Positions 31,461 through 43,068 are shown, counted from the first letter of the stretch. The stretch: DNA of 64,000 nt from Evansella sp. LMS18 (GCF_024362785.1 NZ_CP093301.1:2604001-2668000), one strand, 5' to 3'. A program made the numbers and translations. Notes: generated from the sequence alone by a model not told the origin.

Positions 31461-31604
31461 TTATGTTGACGTTTTGTTTGTAAGAAAACCTTTCTTTTGT
31501 GCCATTGCTTTTTTGGCTTCATTATAAGAAAGACCTGATTGAGCGTTGAGGCGCTTTACTTCATTAATATCAGTTCCTGCAATCGTTTTGTTTTTATCCT
31601 TCAT
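31461..31604 (-). CDS. Short gamma-type SASP-like protein
   Basis: A 47-residue ORF, too short for most ORF lists. It reads MKDKNKTIAGTDINEVKRLN and then AQSGLSYNEAKKAMAQKKG. AAAGGA lies about 6 bases before the ATG. The TxxAGTDxxEVKxxNAQS pattern recalls gamma-type small acid-soluble spore proteins, which store amino acids for the germinating spore. It has only one such unit where typical SspE has two, so it may be a short or worn family member. It lies between two dispersed repeats. The assignment rests on pattern memory only. Confidence 0.55.
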   Translation of the reverse strand: MKDKNKTIAGTDINEVKRLNAQSGLSYNEAKKAMAQKKGFLTNKTST

Positions 31605-31691
31605 TTTTTATCCTTTCTTTTTTTGTATCTTCATTGGTTTTATGGTGTGTAAAAAGGATAAAGTTATCCATTGAATGTATTTCATATAAAA

Positions 31692-31850
31692 AAAGACGAA
31701 TGCTTCTTTTTGATTGCAGCGGAAGACGGCGACTCTTGCGGGAAAAGCGCGAGCTGAAAATCCATTTTTGACAGCGTTCAGCCGTCAAAAATTAGTTGAA
31801 GCCGTGCCCGCAGAACGCGTCCGTCTGTAGCGTGAATCTAATTTGTTCGT
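31692..31850. repeat. Bacillaceae-type dispersed palindromic repeat, copy 2
   Basis: Starts AAAAAAGACGAATGCTTC and ends CGTCCGTCTGTAGCG. It shares with copy 3 the stretches GAGCTGAAAATCCATTTTT and GAAGCCGTGCCCGCAGAACG. It contains the small stem TTTTTGAC and GTCAAAAA. No gene is seen from 31605 to 31958. Confidence 0.7.
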
Positions 31851-31958
31851 ATTAAAGTTGTAAATCTTGAAATTATAAAATGGATTCAATTAAATATGAA
31901 TACGCAAATGAATACCTAAATCCACCAACCCAGAGTTCTCAGATTCGCCTGCACACAT

Positions 31959-34031
31959 TTAATCATATTCCTCGTAATCTTTTTTGCGCAGCATTTCTTT
32001 GGGGACTTCTATACCCCTGGAGCCTCTGATATCAACTTCCTCTTCTTCTGCTGGATAATAAACGATGAAACTTTCGGGTTTTAATTTTGCCAGCCTTTTT
32101 GGTAATTCCTCAAGCTCCGGATGCCAGGCAATCGTACCTTTTCTTGCACTCATAATGACCACAATATCATCTTGTTGTAACAAAGATTCATAATTCTCTC
32201 TTATGGAAGACCAACTATCTATTTTCCTAATCTCAGTAGGAGGATTGGGCTTGATTTTCTTCATATATTTTTCATATGTTTCTACAGAATCATTAATTAC
32301 TAAAACTAATAAGGAGGCACTTAACCGGCCCGTCAGCATTTTTATCCGTTCTAACGCTTCGAAAAATCCAGGCTTGTGATCCTCGCCATATGGAATGATC
32401 ATAATAATCCGTCTTGTAGTATGAATTGGATGACCTAATTTTGTTACTAATACGGTTTGAGTTGTCTGATCAACAAATCGGTCAATAATACCCCCAAATA
32501 AATCGTTGGCTTTCCTTTCAGCATTCCATTCCATAACAACAGTGTTAATTCTTTCCTCGGCGACAGCCCTTAATATGCCGTTCGATACATTTCGATCCAC
32601 CCTTGTTATGGGACGTACGGGAATCTCCGCACCTGAGGCATACATAACCGCATGCCCCAACATCTTTTCCGCATTTGCCACCTCATCTTGTGCAGTTCTT
32701 ATATCTTTTTGTACTACTGTCAAGGGGTATACAGGTTGTTCATCCGAATTGGGATCTTTAATCAAGTTGGCAAGATCTATTAATGATTCCATTGTCTGTG
32801 GATTGGCTAACGGAATAAGGATACGCTCAGGTCCTTCCTTTTTCTCAGTAGGTTGCTGCTCCTCCTGCAGCGCCAGTTTTCTGCCATATTTCTCAACAAA
32901 GTAGGGTCCGGCGATACATGTTAATAAAATCATTATGATTACTGCGTTAACGGTTGCCTGATCCAGCAAACCAACTTCAAAACCAACTAATGTAGAAGCT
33001 AGTGTTGCTGCTGCCTGCGGTATGGTTAAACCAACGACTACATTACGTTCTGTCCTGGAATATTTATAAACCTTACTAATAATTACAGGAGCGGCTGCTT
33101 TTCCTATGAATACTGAAAGAACAATGGCTGAAGTGATAATCCACGCTTTTGGGTTGTTAAATAACACACTTAGATCCATTAACATTCCTACAGATAACAA
33201 AAAGAATGGTATGAATAACGCATTCCCAAGAAAACGGATACGATTCATTAATGTACCGTTATCAAAAACAAAACGATTCAGGGCCAGGCCCGCCAGGAAT
33301 GCCCCGATTATTGGGTGCATACCGGCAACCATTGCAAAGAAGCCGGAAGCGAAAAGAATAACCATGACATAAGTAAAATTAGTTACACCCTCATTTTCTG
33401 CATTTCTAAAAAACCACCTTGAAAGTCTCGGTGTTCCCCAAAGTATTAAAAAAACAAAAACAATAAGTGATATGATCATTTTTATCCAGAACACAAGTGA
33501 CAATTCCCCTGCTGCAGCACCTGTGATAACAGCTAAAACTAACAAGGCCAAAGTATCGGTAAGAAGTGTCCCTCCAACTGCAGTTGTTACCGCCTTGTTT
33601 TTGGAAATCCCCAATCTGCTTGCAATAGGATAAGCCAGTAAAGTATGAGAACCAAGTATTGATCCCAGGAGTATGGAGGCTGTTATACTATAGCCAAACA
33701 TAACACCAACGACTGTCCCTAAAATAAACGGAAGGCTAAACGACAGGGAACCAAACAGGATACTTCTCCTTCGATATTTTTTGAAGCCATCAATATCCAA
33801 CTCTAATCCTGCAATAAATATGATAAACAGCAATCCTATGGTCCCTAATAATACAATGGTTTGATCTCTTTCTAAAAGATGTAAGCCATGGGGACCAATA
33901 ATAACCCCTGCTAATATCGGACCAATAATGCCCGGTACTCTTAATTTTTTCATTAATAATGGAGTTATAAAGAAAATTGCCATTGCCAATGCAAATATAA
34001 TAACTGGTTCATCTATTGGTATATTAATCAA
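31959..34031 (-). CDS. CPA2-family cation:proton antiporter with C-terminal cytoplasmic USP-like domain
   Basis: About 690 residues. Residues 1-390 hold about 12 membrane segments typical of CPA2 Na+ or K+/H+ antiporters, with the DTLALLVLAVITG ion-site region and GIIGPILAGVIIGP at the start. Residues from about 400 form a soluble tail with PERILIPLANP, like a universal-stress-type domain. Expected to export Na+ or K+ in exchange for protons, in keeping with a saline or alkaline habitat. I start it at TTG 34031 because GGGGG lies 6 bases upstream; a TTG at 34043 is in frame but has no ribosome site. Downstream of nhaC on the same strand. Confidence 0.88.
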   Translation of the reverse strand: MINIPIDEPVIIFALAMAIFFITPLLMKKLRVPGIIGPILAGVIIGPHGLHLLERDQTIVLLGTIGLLFIIFIAGLELDIDGFKKYRRRSILFGSLSFSLPFILGTVVGVMFGYSITASILLGSILGSHTLLAYPIASRLGISKNKAVTTAVGGTLLTDTLALLVLAVITGAAAGELSLVFWIKMIISLIVFVFLILWGTPRLSRWFFRNAENEGVTNFTYVMVILFASGFFAMVAGMHPIIGAFLAGLALNRFVFDNGTLMNRIRFLGNALFIPFFLLSVGMLMDLSVLFNNPKAWIITSAIVLSVFIGKAAAPVIISKVYKYSRTERNVVVGLTIPQAAATLASTLVGFEVGLLDQATVNAVIIMILLTCIAGPYFVEKYGRKLALQEEQQPTEKKEGPERILIPLANPQTMESLIDLANLIKDPNSDEQPVYPLTVVQKDIRTAQDEVANAEKMLGHAVMYASGAEIPVRPITRVDRNVSNGILRAVAEERINTVVMEWNAERKANDLFGGIIDRFVDQTTQTVLVTKLGHPIHTTRRIIMIIPYGEDHKPGFFEALERIKMLTGRLSASLLVLVINDSVETYEKYMKKIKPNPPTEIRKIDSWSSIRENYESLLQQDDIVVIMSARKGTIAWHPELEELPKRLAKLKPESFIVYYPAEEEEVDIRGSRGIEVPKEMLRKKDYEEYD

Positions 34032-34374
34032 AAAAACCCCCAATGATTTTAAATCAAGTAATTAAAATAACATAATAATCCGGCCGGAAAAATATTTTGA
34101 TTAAAATAGAAAAAATTCTGTGTTCTATAAACATAAATATTTTATGTATCGGCTATTTTATTATGCTTTGAATTGGCTGATGGAACTAAAGTTAAAAAAG
34201 TCGGTAAAGCTGGCAGTTTTCACACGCCATAATAGATATTGCACACTCCCACCTTAGGGGCGCATAATGTAATAGCTGCTCACTTCTGGGTATATAATCA
34301 AAAATAAAAAGGCTTCTCATTAGTTGATTAAACTTTGAGAAGCCTCTTTTAATTTTTGTTCTTCATCTCTCCGA
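34032..34374. other. Gap between nhaC and the CPA2 antiporter
   Basis: It holds the nhaC terminator at its right end and presumably the promoter of the antiporter. No gene and no clear operator are visible in the rest. Confidence 0.4.
34301..34345 (-). terminator. Terminator of nhaC
   Basis: AGGCTTCTCA and TGAGAAGCCT pair perfectly. On the minus strand the stem is followed by TTTTTATTTT. Confidence 0.85.
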
Positions 34375-35766
34375 TTAAGCCGCTTTTCTTTCAACACTCT
34401 CAATATTATTCTTAGAGAAGCTCACGCCAGTAAATCCATAAACAATTGTAATCAATGGACAAAGCAAGCAGAAAAATACAAAGGGTAAGTAAGAAAGAAC
34501 TGGTACTCCGAGAACACTCGACATAAATACGCCGCTTACCCCATAAGGGATTAACGGGTTAATAACCGTTCCACCTGACTCTAACACTTTTGAGAGTTGT
34601 TTACCCGTGAACCCCATTTCTTTATAGCGCTTCTGAAATGCTTCCCCTGTCAAAATAATAGACATATATTGTTCTCCAAGACTTGCATTAATACCAATTC
34701 CTGATAAAACGGTAGAAAGCACAAGTCTTCCTGTTGTTTTGACTGCTCCTTGTATCAATTCAATTAATCTCTCAATCACGCCAAGAACAGACAATAAGCC
34801 TCCCATACTTAGTGCTAATAATAGAAGGGATACAGCCCACATCATGCTTTGGATTCCACCACGGTCAAGAATATTTGCCAAATCTTCATTTGCCGCCCCT
34901 GAAATATAGCCGTTTTGAATGAGATGCATCCAGTCTGCTATTATTATATCTCCTCGCAGAAGGATAGATGTTACCAGACCTGCTGTAATACCAATAATCA
35001 TTGTTGGTATAGCTGACTTTTTCATGATGGCCATAATGATAATACATACAGCTGGCAGCAGTGCAAACGGATGAACAATAGCCGTTTCCTGTAAGGAAGT
35101 AAGCATTTCCTCCATTCTTTCAGGTTGAACAGTCGTGTTTGTCCGCCCAATGATAATAAATAAGATAAGGGAGATTGTAAAAGCAGGGATTCCAACCCAT
35201 AACATATGACGAATATGTTCAAATAAATCGGATTTGGCGACAGAAGATGCAAGATTTGTGGTATCGGATAATGGAGACAATTTATCACCCACTAAAGCAC
35301 CGGAAATAACGGCTCCTGCTACCATCGGTAAAGGAATGCCCAGAATACTGCCTACCGCCATAAACGCAACTCCGATTGTAGAGACTGTTGTGAATGCGCT
35401 GCCTAGTGATATCCCAACAACAGCCGTTGCGATGAAGACACTGGGTAAGAAATAGTCAGTTGAAACAATATGCAAACTATACGCTATCAACGTAGGAATC
35501 GTTCCCGATTCCATCCAGACGGCGATAAGCACCCCGATTAACATGAAAATCATGATTGGTATGATACCTGATTTTACCCCTTTAATCATTCCCTCTTCTA
35601 AAGCAGACCATGGGACACGTTTTATAAATCCATATCCAATAATAAAAATAATTACTATGAAAATCGGAACATGCGGATGTGCACCGTAATGAATTAACGA
35701 AACACCAATTACACTTAAAATAATAGCGATAATAAGGAGGGCTTCCCAACCTCTTAATTTGATCAT
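34375..35766 (-). CDS. nhaC: Na+/H+ antiporter NhaC
   Basis: A 463-residue membrane antiporter of the NhaC family with about 11-12 helices. It exports Na+ for H+ and supports growth at high pH and salt. Family features seen are GISLGSAFTTVSTIGVAF, GALVGDKLSPLSDTTNLASSVA (the conserved DKxSPLSDTTN signature) and the C-terminal GEQYMSIILTG and INPLIPYGVSG. AAGGAGA precedes the ATG by about 9 bases. Single gene with its own terminator. Confidence 0.93.
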   Translation of the reverse strand: MIKLRGWEALLIIAIILSVIGVSLIHYGAHPHVPIFIVIIFIIGYGFIKRVPWSALEEGMIKGVKSGIIPIMIFMLIGVLIAVWMESGTIPTLIAYSLHIVSTDYFLPSVFIATAVVGISLGSAFTTVSTIGVAFMAVGSILGIPLPMVAGAVISGALVGDKLSPLSDTTNLASSVAKSDLFEHIRHMLWVGIPAFTISLILFIIIGRTNTTVQPERMEEMLTSLQETAIVHPFALLPAVCIIIMAIMKKSAIPTMIIGITAGLVTSILLRGDIIIADWMHLIQNGYISGAANEDLANILDRGGIQSMMWAVSLLLLALSMGGLLSVLGVIERLIELIQGAVKTTGRLVLSTVLSGIGINASLGEQYMSIILTGEAFQKRYKEMGFTGKQLSKVLESGGTVINPLIPYGVSGVFMSSVLGVPVLSYLPFVFFCLLCPLITIVYGFTGVSFSKNNIESVERKAA

Positions 35767-36069
35767 TTCACTTTCTCCTTTTCTAAATACCTTTTGAAAT
35801 ATTTAAACCGATAGGACTTGTTGCTAGAACACTTAAACGCTTGAACGCTTTTGTGTGTTAAAGTAAAACGTATGTAAAACTATAACGAGATTTTTGATAG
35901 AAGTCAATACAAATATTATGGAAGGGACCGGTTAAAATGAGTTTTACAAATGGGAAGGAGAAGGAACAATAATTTTTTTGATGAATTCCCCCAGTTTGGG
36001 CAGATTGGCAAGTTTCGAAAGTTATCTTCAGGCAATAAGTTAGTTGTATAGGTTGAAGGGGGTGAGAAG
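35767..36069. other. Divergent gap, nhaC / cwlJ
   Basis: About 300 bp with no gene. Spore mother-cell sigma factors normally drive cwlJ, but I could not place a convincing -10/-35 pair by eye. Confidence 0.3.
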
Positions 36070-36546
36070 ATGGGTAGACGAATTAAGCATACTACCCGTG
36101 ACGTAGAATCGTTAGCGAGGCTCATGCTGGCAGAAGCGATTGGAGAAGGAGCACTGGGGATGAGCATGGTAGGGACGGTAGTCGCCAACCGGGTGGAGGC
36201 AGACTGTGCTCCGGACTTCGAAAACTTACGCAATATCAGGCATGCGATTTATCAGGAAATCCCTGGTACTGGTATCCCTCATTTCGAGCCCGTCTTAAAC
36301 GGAACTTTGTATACGCAGCGTCCCGATGAAGCTGACCTCCAGAGGGCCAGGGATTTGCTGCAAGGTTACAGGGAGCCCCGGTCCAGAATGAGCTTGTGGT
36401 TTTTTAATCCCAGCCCTGGGCAATCATACCGGGATCCATGTACCCCTACGATGCCAAGGTCCCCTATGACGCAGTTCGAGTTTGCACATAAAAATCATTG
36501 CTACTATGTCGGTGTACCGGGCTATTGCCCAGAGTTTTACCGCTAA
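36070..36546 (+). CDS. cwlJ: Spore cortex-lytic hydrolase CwlJ
   Basis: A 158-residue SleB/CwlJ-type cell-wall hydrolase. It degrades spore cortex during germination, notably in response to Ca-dipicolinate. Seen: DVESLARLMLAEAIGEG with the catalytic Glu, VGTVVANRVEADC, and the C-terminal WFFNPSPGQSYRDPC and GHCYY-like region. It has no signal peptide, as is normal for CwlJ made in the mother cell. GAAGGGGGTG precedes the ATG. Paired with gerQ 24 bp downstream. Confidence 0.92.
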   Translation: MGRRIKHTTRDVESLARLMLAEAIGEGALGMSMVGTVVANRVEADCAPDFENLRNIRHAIYQEIPGTGIPHFEPVLNGTLYTQRPDEADLQRARDLLQGYREPRSRMSLWFFNPSPGQSYRDPCTPTMPRSPMTQFEFAHKNHCYYVGVPGYCPEFYR

Positions 36547-36570
36547 ATAAAGAAAGGAGCTTTACTTCAA

Positions 36571-37035
36571 ATGACATATGGAGACTCCAGTTATTATCCA
36601 ATGAATTATCCTGGTTACTATCCTGCTTCCAGAGTAATGGGGGGAGCTGCACCACAACAACAAGGCGGCATGCCTATGGATATGTCTTCCGGACCAGCAT
36701 ATTCCACACCAGTGGTTCCAATGGGGACAGGGCAGCAATTTCCGGGAGGCGTGATGCAAGAATCGTTTATCGAAAATATCATTCGCTTCAACAAAGGTAA
36801 GATTGGTACCTTCTATTTTACTTACCAAGGGAACAGCAGGTGGAATGCGATGGTTTACCAGGGGCGTGTGGAAACGGCAGGCCGTGACCACATCATCATC
36901 AGCGACCCGGCCAGCGGGAAACGGTACCTGCTTTTAATGGCGAATCTCGATTGGGTAGAATTCGGGGAACGAATCAACTATCCTCGTACTGAAATTAGTC
37001 AGGCTGTCCAGGAGTCGCTGGAACAATCGGATTAA
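36571..37035 (+). CDS. gerQ: Spore coat protein GerQ
   Basis: A 154-residue coat protein needed for CwlJ localisation and cross-linked into the coat by transglutaminase. The N-terminal 65 residues are low-complexity (Y, P, G, Q, M rich). The C-terminal domain (about 66-150) is conserved: ESFIENIIRFNKGKIGTFY, HIIISDPASGKRYLLLMANLDWVEF. Follows cwlJ in the same operon. Confidence 0.93.
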   Translation: MTYGDSSYYPMNYPGYYPASRVMGGAAPQQQGGMPMDMSSGPAYSTPVVPMGTGQQFPGGVMQESFIENIIRFNKGKIGTFYFTYQGNSRWNAMVYQGRVETAGRDHIIISDPASGKRYLLLMANLDWVEFGERINYPRTEISQAVQESLEQSD

Positions 37036-37066
37036 ATTATTGAAGGAATGAATATATGGCATAACT

Positions 37067-37098
37067 AAAGGTCACGAAATGTTCTCGTGACCTTTTTG
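37067..37098 (+). terminator. Terminator of cwlJ-gerQ
   Basis: AAAGGTCACGA and TCGTGACCTTT pair, followed by TTTTTG. Confidence 0.85.
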
Positions 37099-37128
37099 TG
37101 TGCCCATTCTAATAATAAGGGCTGTTAT

Positions 37129-37983
37129 CTATATACGCATTAAAGCTCCATTTGGCTCTGGTAACTCATCTTCCCTGATCCGGTTCATTCTGCAAAAATG
37201 TTCAAAAAAGTTCTGTGCCAGTTCCCGTTCCTCTGTATCGCTTTTTAAAGAAACGATATCAAATAAAATTTGAGCCATCCATTCATTTTCAAAATATCGG
37301 TATTTACCTGTATTCCAGTTCATTCTGTGAGGGGAAGTTTCATTTACGTAATATTTCCAAAAACGCATTCTGTCAGATTCCTGTTCTGTAAGTTGCAGCC
37401 TGTATTCTGAATGAGCAGGAATATATCCATCTTCACAGAATTTACCGATGAACTCTTCATTCACCATATAAACCCCTAAGATACGTCGGTCTTTCTCAGC
37501 CATGCCGGAATCTCTGGCTGTTATAAGGGAGACGCTGTTTGGAAATGTTCGCGTAGGTTTTTTGGGCTTTCCTTTGTCATTGCCGCTTTTTACTACACCG
37601 GTATGAACTTTCCACTCTTTAAAAACACTGCTCAGTTCGTCCGTATCACACCAAAATACCATTTGTGATTTGGAATGAAGTTTATGGGCCTTCATCAGTT
37701 TTTCATGTTCCAGGCGAAACTGCTGTTCTTCACGCTGCAGTTTTATTTCTTCTTCCTTGGCCTGTTCTGCCTTCTCCCGTTCGCTCTCTTTTTTTAACAA
37801 AACCTCTTCAAGGGATTTGGCAGCATTTTTGTCATGCAGCTTCAGGTGCTTAGCAAATGCGTCGGGGAAAACAAATTTTTTATTATCCGATGCGAAGTGT
37901 ATTTCTACTAAAGAATCAGTATGTTCAACAACACTCCCTTGGCCAAAACGCTCGTGGGTTACCTCTTTATTGATTAGATTCAT
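37129..37983 (-). CDS. Hypothetical protein with N-terminal RFGxGxV domain and coiled coil
   Basis: 284 residues, soluble. The N terminus reads EVTHERFGQGSVVEHTDSLV and is followed by KKFVFPDAFAKHL, a small conserved module seen at the end of several bacterial proteins. Residues 50-100 are a charged coiled coil rich in E and K. The rest has no motif I recognise. CCTCC on the plus strand marks a ribosome site for the 37983 ATG. Related Bacillus proteins are sometimes labelled malate synthase, which nothing here supports. Confidence 0.7.
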   Translation of the reverse strand: MNLINKEVTHERFGQGSVVEHTDSLVEIHFASDNKKFVFPDAFAKHLKLHDKNAAKSLEEVLLKKESEREKAEQAKEEEIKLQREEQQFRLEHEKLMKAHKLHSKSQMVFWCDTDELSSVFKEWKVHTGVVKSGNDKGKPKKPTRTFPNSVSLITARDSGMAEKDRRILGVYMVNEEFIGKFCEDGYIPAHSEYRLQLTEQESDRMRFWKYYVNETSPHRMNWNTGKYRYFENEWMAQILFDIVSLKSDTEERELAQNFFEHFCRMNRIREDELPEPNGALMRI

Positions 37984-39897
<1,914 letters not shown>

Positions 39898-39960
39898 AGA
39901 TGAAGTGGCTGAAACTAGGGGGCCCTTTTTCTGTTGAGTACAAAAAAGGAGGAAACAAAT

Positions 39961-40527
39961 ATGACTAAGATAAGTAAGGAGTTATCACTCGAACAACGTG
40001 AAGAACTACTCCGAACTTTGAAAGCCCGTTTTGAAAAATACATGAACCGGCACGAAGGTATCGAGTGGGCTAAAGTAGAGGATAAACTAGAAGCCAATAC
40101 TGAAAAACTGTGGATGCTTAATGAAATGGAAAGGACTGGCGGTGAGCCGGATGTTGTTGGCCATGATAAAGAGACAGGCGAATACATTTTTTATGATTGT
40201 GCACCAGAAAGTCCCAAGGGCAGAAGAAGTGTGTGTTACGACCGTGAAGCGCTGGAGTCCAGAAAGAAACATAAACCAGAAAATAGCGCTGTTGATATGG
40301 CAGCGGAAATGGGTATTGAACTATTGACGGAGGAACAATACCGGGAGCTGCAGAAACTTGATAATTTCGATATGAAAACGTCGAGCTGGGTGCAAACGCC
40401 TGCTAATATTAGAAAGCTTGGCGGAGCTATCTTTTGTGATCGGCGCTACGACACTGTGTTTATGTACCACAATGGAGCAGAATCCTACTATGCTGCAAGG
40501 GGATTCCGTGGTTCGCTAAGGATTTGA
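39961..40527 (+). CDS. DUF4256 family protein
   Basis: 188 residues, soluble. Recognised as the DUF4256 family by WMLNEMERTGGEPDVVG, YIFYDCAPESPKGRRSVCYD and the C-terminal SSWVQTPANIRKLGGAIFCDRRY. No biochemical role is known. I start at ATG 39961, with AAAAGGAGG about 9 bases upstream; the in-frame TTG at 39934 has no site. It lies 63 bp after abfA and could share its transcript. Confidence 0.8.
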   Translation: MTKISKELSLEQREELLRTLKARFEKYMNRHEGIEWAKVEDKLEANTEKLWMLNEMERTGGEPDVVGHDKETGEYIFYDCAPESPKGRRSVCYDREALESRKKHKPENSAVDMAAEMGIELLTEEQYRELQKLDNFDMKTSSWVQTPANIRKLGGAIFCDRRYDTVFMYHNGAESYYAARGFRGSLRI

Positions 40528-40621
40528 TAAAAAAGGATGTATTATAAGTAGAAAATAATATGATTGTGAATGGGAGTGCGTTTCTGCAACGAGCAGAGGC
40601 GCTTTTTTATGTTGGTTTTGA

Positions 40622-40732
40622 GGTATATCGGCGAAATTTTTAATTTATCGGCGAAAGTACATGGTTTATCGGCGAAAATCTGATTTTATCGGCGAAATCC
40701 CTTACTTTATCGGCGACTCGCCAATAAACCTG
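40622..40732. repeat. Five-copy TTATCGGCGA repeat with about 20.5-bp period (family F)
   Basis: ATCGGCGA begins at 40627, 40647, 40668, 40688 and 40709 (steps 20, 21, 20, 21). Eight or nine variable bases follow each TTTATCGGCGAAA. The last copy closes with TCGCCAATAAA, which is inverted to TTTATCGGCGA and makes a terminal hairpin. It resembles family A at 4.5 kb in motif, copy number and spacing. Confidence 0.85.
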
Positions 40733-40805
40733 AACAAAACGCAAAAGTTCCAAGCTGCCGGTTTACAAAAAAAATATACTGTGTTAAATTAAATATATTA
40801 AGAAT

Positions 40806-40823
40806 GTTAAATAAAAATTTAAC
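40806..40823. promoter_or_regulatory. Putative GbsR operator upstream of betA
   Basis: GTTAAAT-AAAA-ATTTAAC: perfect 7-bp arms with a 4-bp spacer, about 170 bp before betA. The same 7-4-7 design occurs upstream of gbsR and betB. The following AAAATTAATT is also like the betB site. Confidence 0.65.
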
Positions 40824-40994
40824 AAAATTAATTAAGTGATTGGAAGAGTACATAGAAACAAAAGATTCTTCCTACAACGGCCCATAGCAACTAAATGGGC
40901 CTAAGTAACTTTAATAAAAAACTATTAAACTACTAACTGGCTTCCATACATACAGCACTGAATCCAGTTTTCAACATCCCAGGAGGTACAGAAT

Positions 40995-42680
40995 ATGAGT
41001 GAATCATTTGATATTGTAATTATTGGTGGCGGGAGTGCAGGATCTGTGCTCGGTAACCGTCTAAGTGAAGATGGAACACGCAATGTTCTTGTGTTAGAAG
41101 CAGGGCGTAAAGATTTCGCATGGGATCTTCTGATCCAGATGCCGGCGGCACTACCGTTTCCAGCAGGGAAGTCCCTCTACGACTGGAAGTATAAATCTGA
41201 CCCTGAACCATATATGAAAGGCCGCCGTGTCAAACATGCCCGTGGAAAGGTGCTCGGAGGGTCAAGCTCAATTAACGGTATGATCTACCAGCGAGGCAAC
41301 CCGATGGACTATGAACGATGGGGAGCCGATCCAGGTATGGAAACTTGGGACTTTGCACACTGTCTCCCATACTTCAAGCGTCTGGAAAATGCTTTAGGTT
41401 CGGAAAAAGATGATGAATACCGCGGTCACAATGGTCCTCTTAAATTAGAACGGGGCCCGGCGACGAATCCTTTATTCCAGGCTTTCTTTAACTCAGCTGT
41501 AGAAGCTGGCTATTCAAGAACCCCTGATGTAAATGGTTTCCGTCAGGAGGGCTTTGGCCCGTTTGATAAGCATGTATTTAAAGGAAGACGTTTGTCAGCG
41601 TCACGCGCATATCTGCATCCAGCGATGAAACGAAAGAACCTTACAGTAAGAACACGTGCTTTTGTTGCTAGTATTGATTTCGATGGTAAGCGGGCTAAAG
41701 GTGTGACATACCAGCGAAACGGGAAGACTCATCATGTCAGCGCAGGGGAAGTCATCCTCTCCGGTGGTGCAATCAATACACCGCAGCTGCTTCAATTGTC
41801 AGGTGTAGGCGATGCGGAGCACTTACGCTCACTTGGTATTAAGCCAGTAGTTGATCTTCCGGGTGTAGGGGAAAACCTCCAGGACCACCTTGAAACATAT
41901 ATTCAATTCGCTTGTTCAAAACCGGTTTCCCAGCAGCCGAACTTAAATAAATTGAAGATGCCCTGGATTGGTTTACAGTGGCTGCTCAGCCGCACAGGGG
42001 CGGCAGCAACGAACCATTTCGAAGGGGGAGGCTTTGTTCGTTCAAACGAGGACGTAAAGTATCCGAATTTAATGTTCCATTTCCTGCCTCTGTCAGTACG
42101 TTATGATGGACAAAAATCAGACACGAAACACGGATTCCAGGTACACGTGGGACCAATGTACTCTGATGCACGCGGTTCATTAAAAATACGGTCGAAAAAT
42201 CCTAAAGAGCATCCAAGCATGGTCTACAACTATCTTTCTACGGAACAGGACCGCCGTGAGTGGGTTGAAGCAGTACGAATCACAAGGGAGATCATGTCTC
42301 AGCCAGCCATGGCACCTTATAATTCTGGAGAGATTTCACCTGGTCCTTCTGTACAGACCGATGAAGAGATTTTAGACTGGGTGGCGAAGGATGCGGAGAC
42401 TGCTCTTCACCCGTCATGTACGGCTAAGATGGGTCCTGCTTCTGATCCAATGGCAGTCGTAGATCCGGAAAGCATGAAGGTTCACGGGCTTGACAATGTA
42501 CGGGTGGTCGATGCGTCTGCTATGCCTTATGTCACTAACGGAAACATTCACGCACCAGTACTAATGCTGGCGGAAAAGGCGGCGGACTTAATCCTTGGCC
42601 GAAAACCACTGGAGCCCGAACATGCCGACTTCTACCGTCATGGAGTACATCCAGCCGACGCAGGAACAGTAAAAGCTTAA
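40995..42680 (+). CDS. betA: Choline dehydrogenase (GMC oxidoreductase)
   Basis: A 561-residue FAD-dependent GMC oxidoreductase that oxidises choline to betaine aldehyde. FAD-binding [18 protein letters not shown] is at the N terminus, followed by the GMC signatures [21 protein letters not shown] (about 79-99) and [15 protein letters not shown]. The active-site region HPSCTAKMG and [16 protein letters not shown] are at the C terminus. GGAGG precedes the ATG. B. subtilis uses the alcohol dehydrogenase GbsB instead; the BetA type is common in halophiles. It is separated from betB by ctaB, opuAC and gbsR but shares their operator motif. Confidence 0.92.
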   Translation: MSESFDIVIIGGGSAGSVLGNRLSEDGTRNVLVLEAGRKDFAWDLLIQMPAALPFPAGKSLYDWKYKSDPEPYMKGRRVKHARGKVLGGSSSINGMIYQRGNPMDYERWGADPGMETWDFAHCLPYFKRLENALGSEKDDEYRGHNGPLKLERGPATNPLFQAFFNSAVEAGYSRTPDVNGFRQEGFGPFDKHVFKGRRLSASRAYLHPAMKRKNLTVRTRAFVASIDFDGKRAKGVTYQRNGKTHHVSAGEVILSGGAINTPQLLQLSGVGDAEHLRSLGIKPVVDLPGVGENLQDHLETYIQFACSKPVSQQPNLNKLKMPWIGLQWLLSRTGAAATNHFEGGGFVRSNEDVKYPNLMFHFLPLSVRYDGQKSDTKHGFQVHVGPMYSDARGSLKIRSKNPKEHPSMVYNYLSTEQDRREWVEAVRITREIMSQPAMAPYNSGEISPGPSVQTDEEILDWVAKDAETALHPSCTAKMGPASDPMAVVDPESMKVHGLDNVRVVDASAMPYVTNGNIHAPVLMLAEKAADLILGRKPLEPEHADFYRHGVHPADAGTVKA

Positions 42681-42694
42681 AGTACTGCTTTCAT

Positions 42695-42760
42695 AAGAAG
42701 GCCACTCTCGAATGTATTTGCCATCCAGGCATGCATTTTCCGAAGGGGCCTTCTTTTTTT
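42695..42760 (+). terminator. Terminator of betA
   Basis: AAGAAGGCC (42695-42703) pairs with GGCCTTCTT (about 42747-42755), followed by a T run. Confidence 0.75.
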
Positions 42761-42908
42761 GGGGGGAAGGGAATACAGGGCAAAAAATATATCTGAAGTT
42801 TTGTGCATTAGCGGAATGAGTGGAATGGGGAACCGCTCGCTTAATGTAATCGGATTCTCGTTCCGTTATTTCCAATAAATTATCTATCCCGCACGTATTA
42901 TGTATTCT

Positions 42909-42945
42909 AAAACGCTCTTACCGTCGGAAGGAGCGTTTTCTTTTT
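42909..42945. terminator. Second intrinsic-terminator-like hairpin upstream of ctaB
   Basis: AAAACGCTC and GAGCGTTTT pair across a 13-base loop, followed by CTTTTT. The gap 42761-43068 otherwise holds no gene. Confidence 0.6.
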
Positions 42946-43068
42946 AAATTATGCTTTACAAAGGTACTTCAAATTTGTGTATAATTAGATTTGTCCTGAA
43001 AAATATTTCATTAACCAGAAAGAGATTAATTATTATTCTCCTGTAGTAAGAGATTGTAGGAGGTACCA

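Noticed and set aside
31199-31522. 107-codon minus-strand ORF over the dispersed repeat
   Set aside because: It overlaps a palindromic repeat and the better-supported SASP-like ORF in another frame.
36498-36891. Overlapping ORFs in other frames of gerQ
   Set aside because: gerQ is clearly conserved; these are shadows without ribosome sites.
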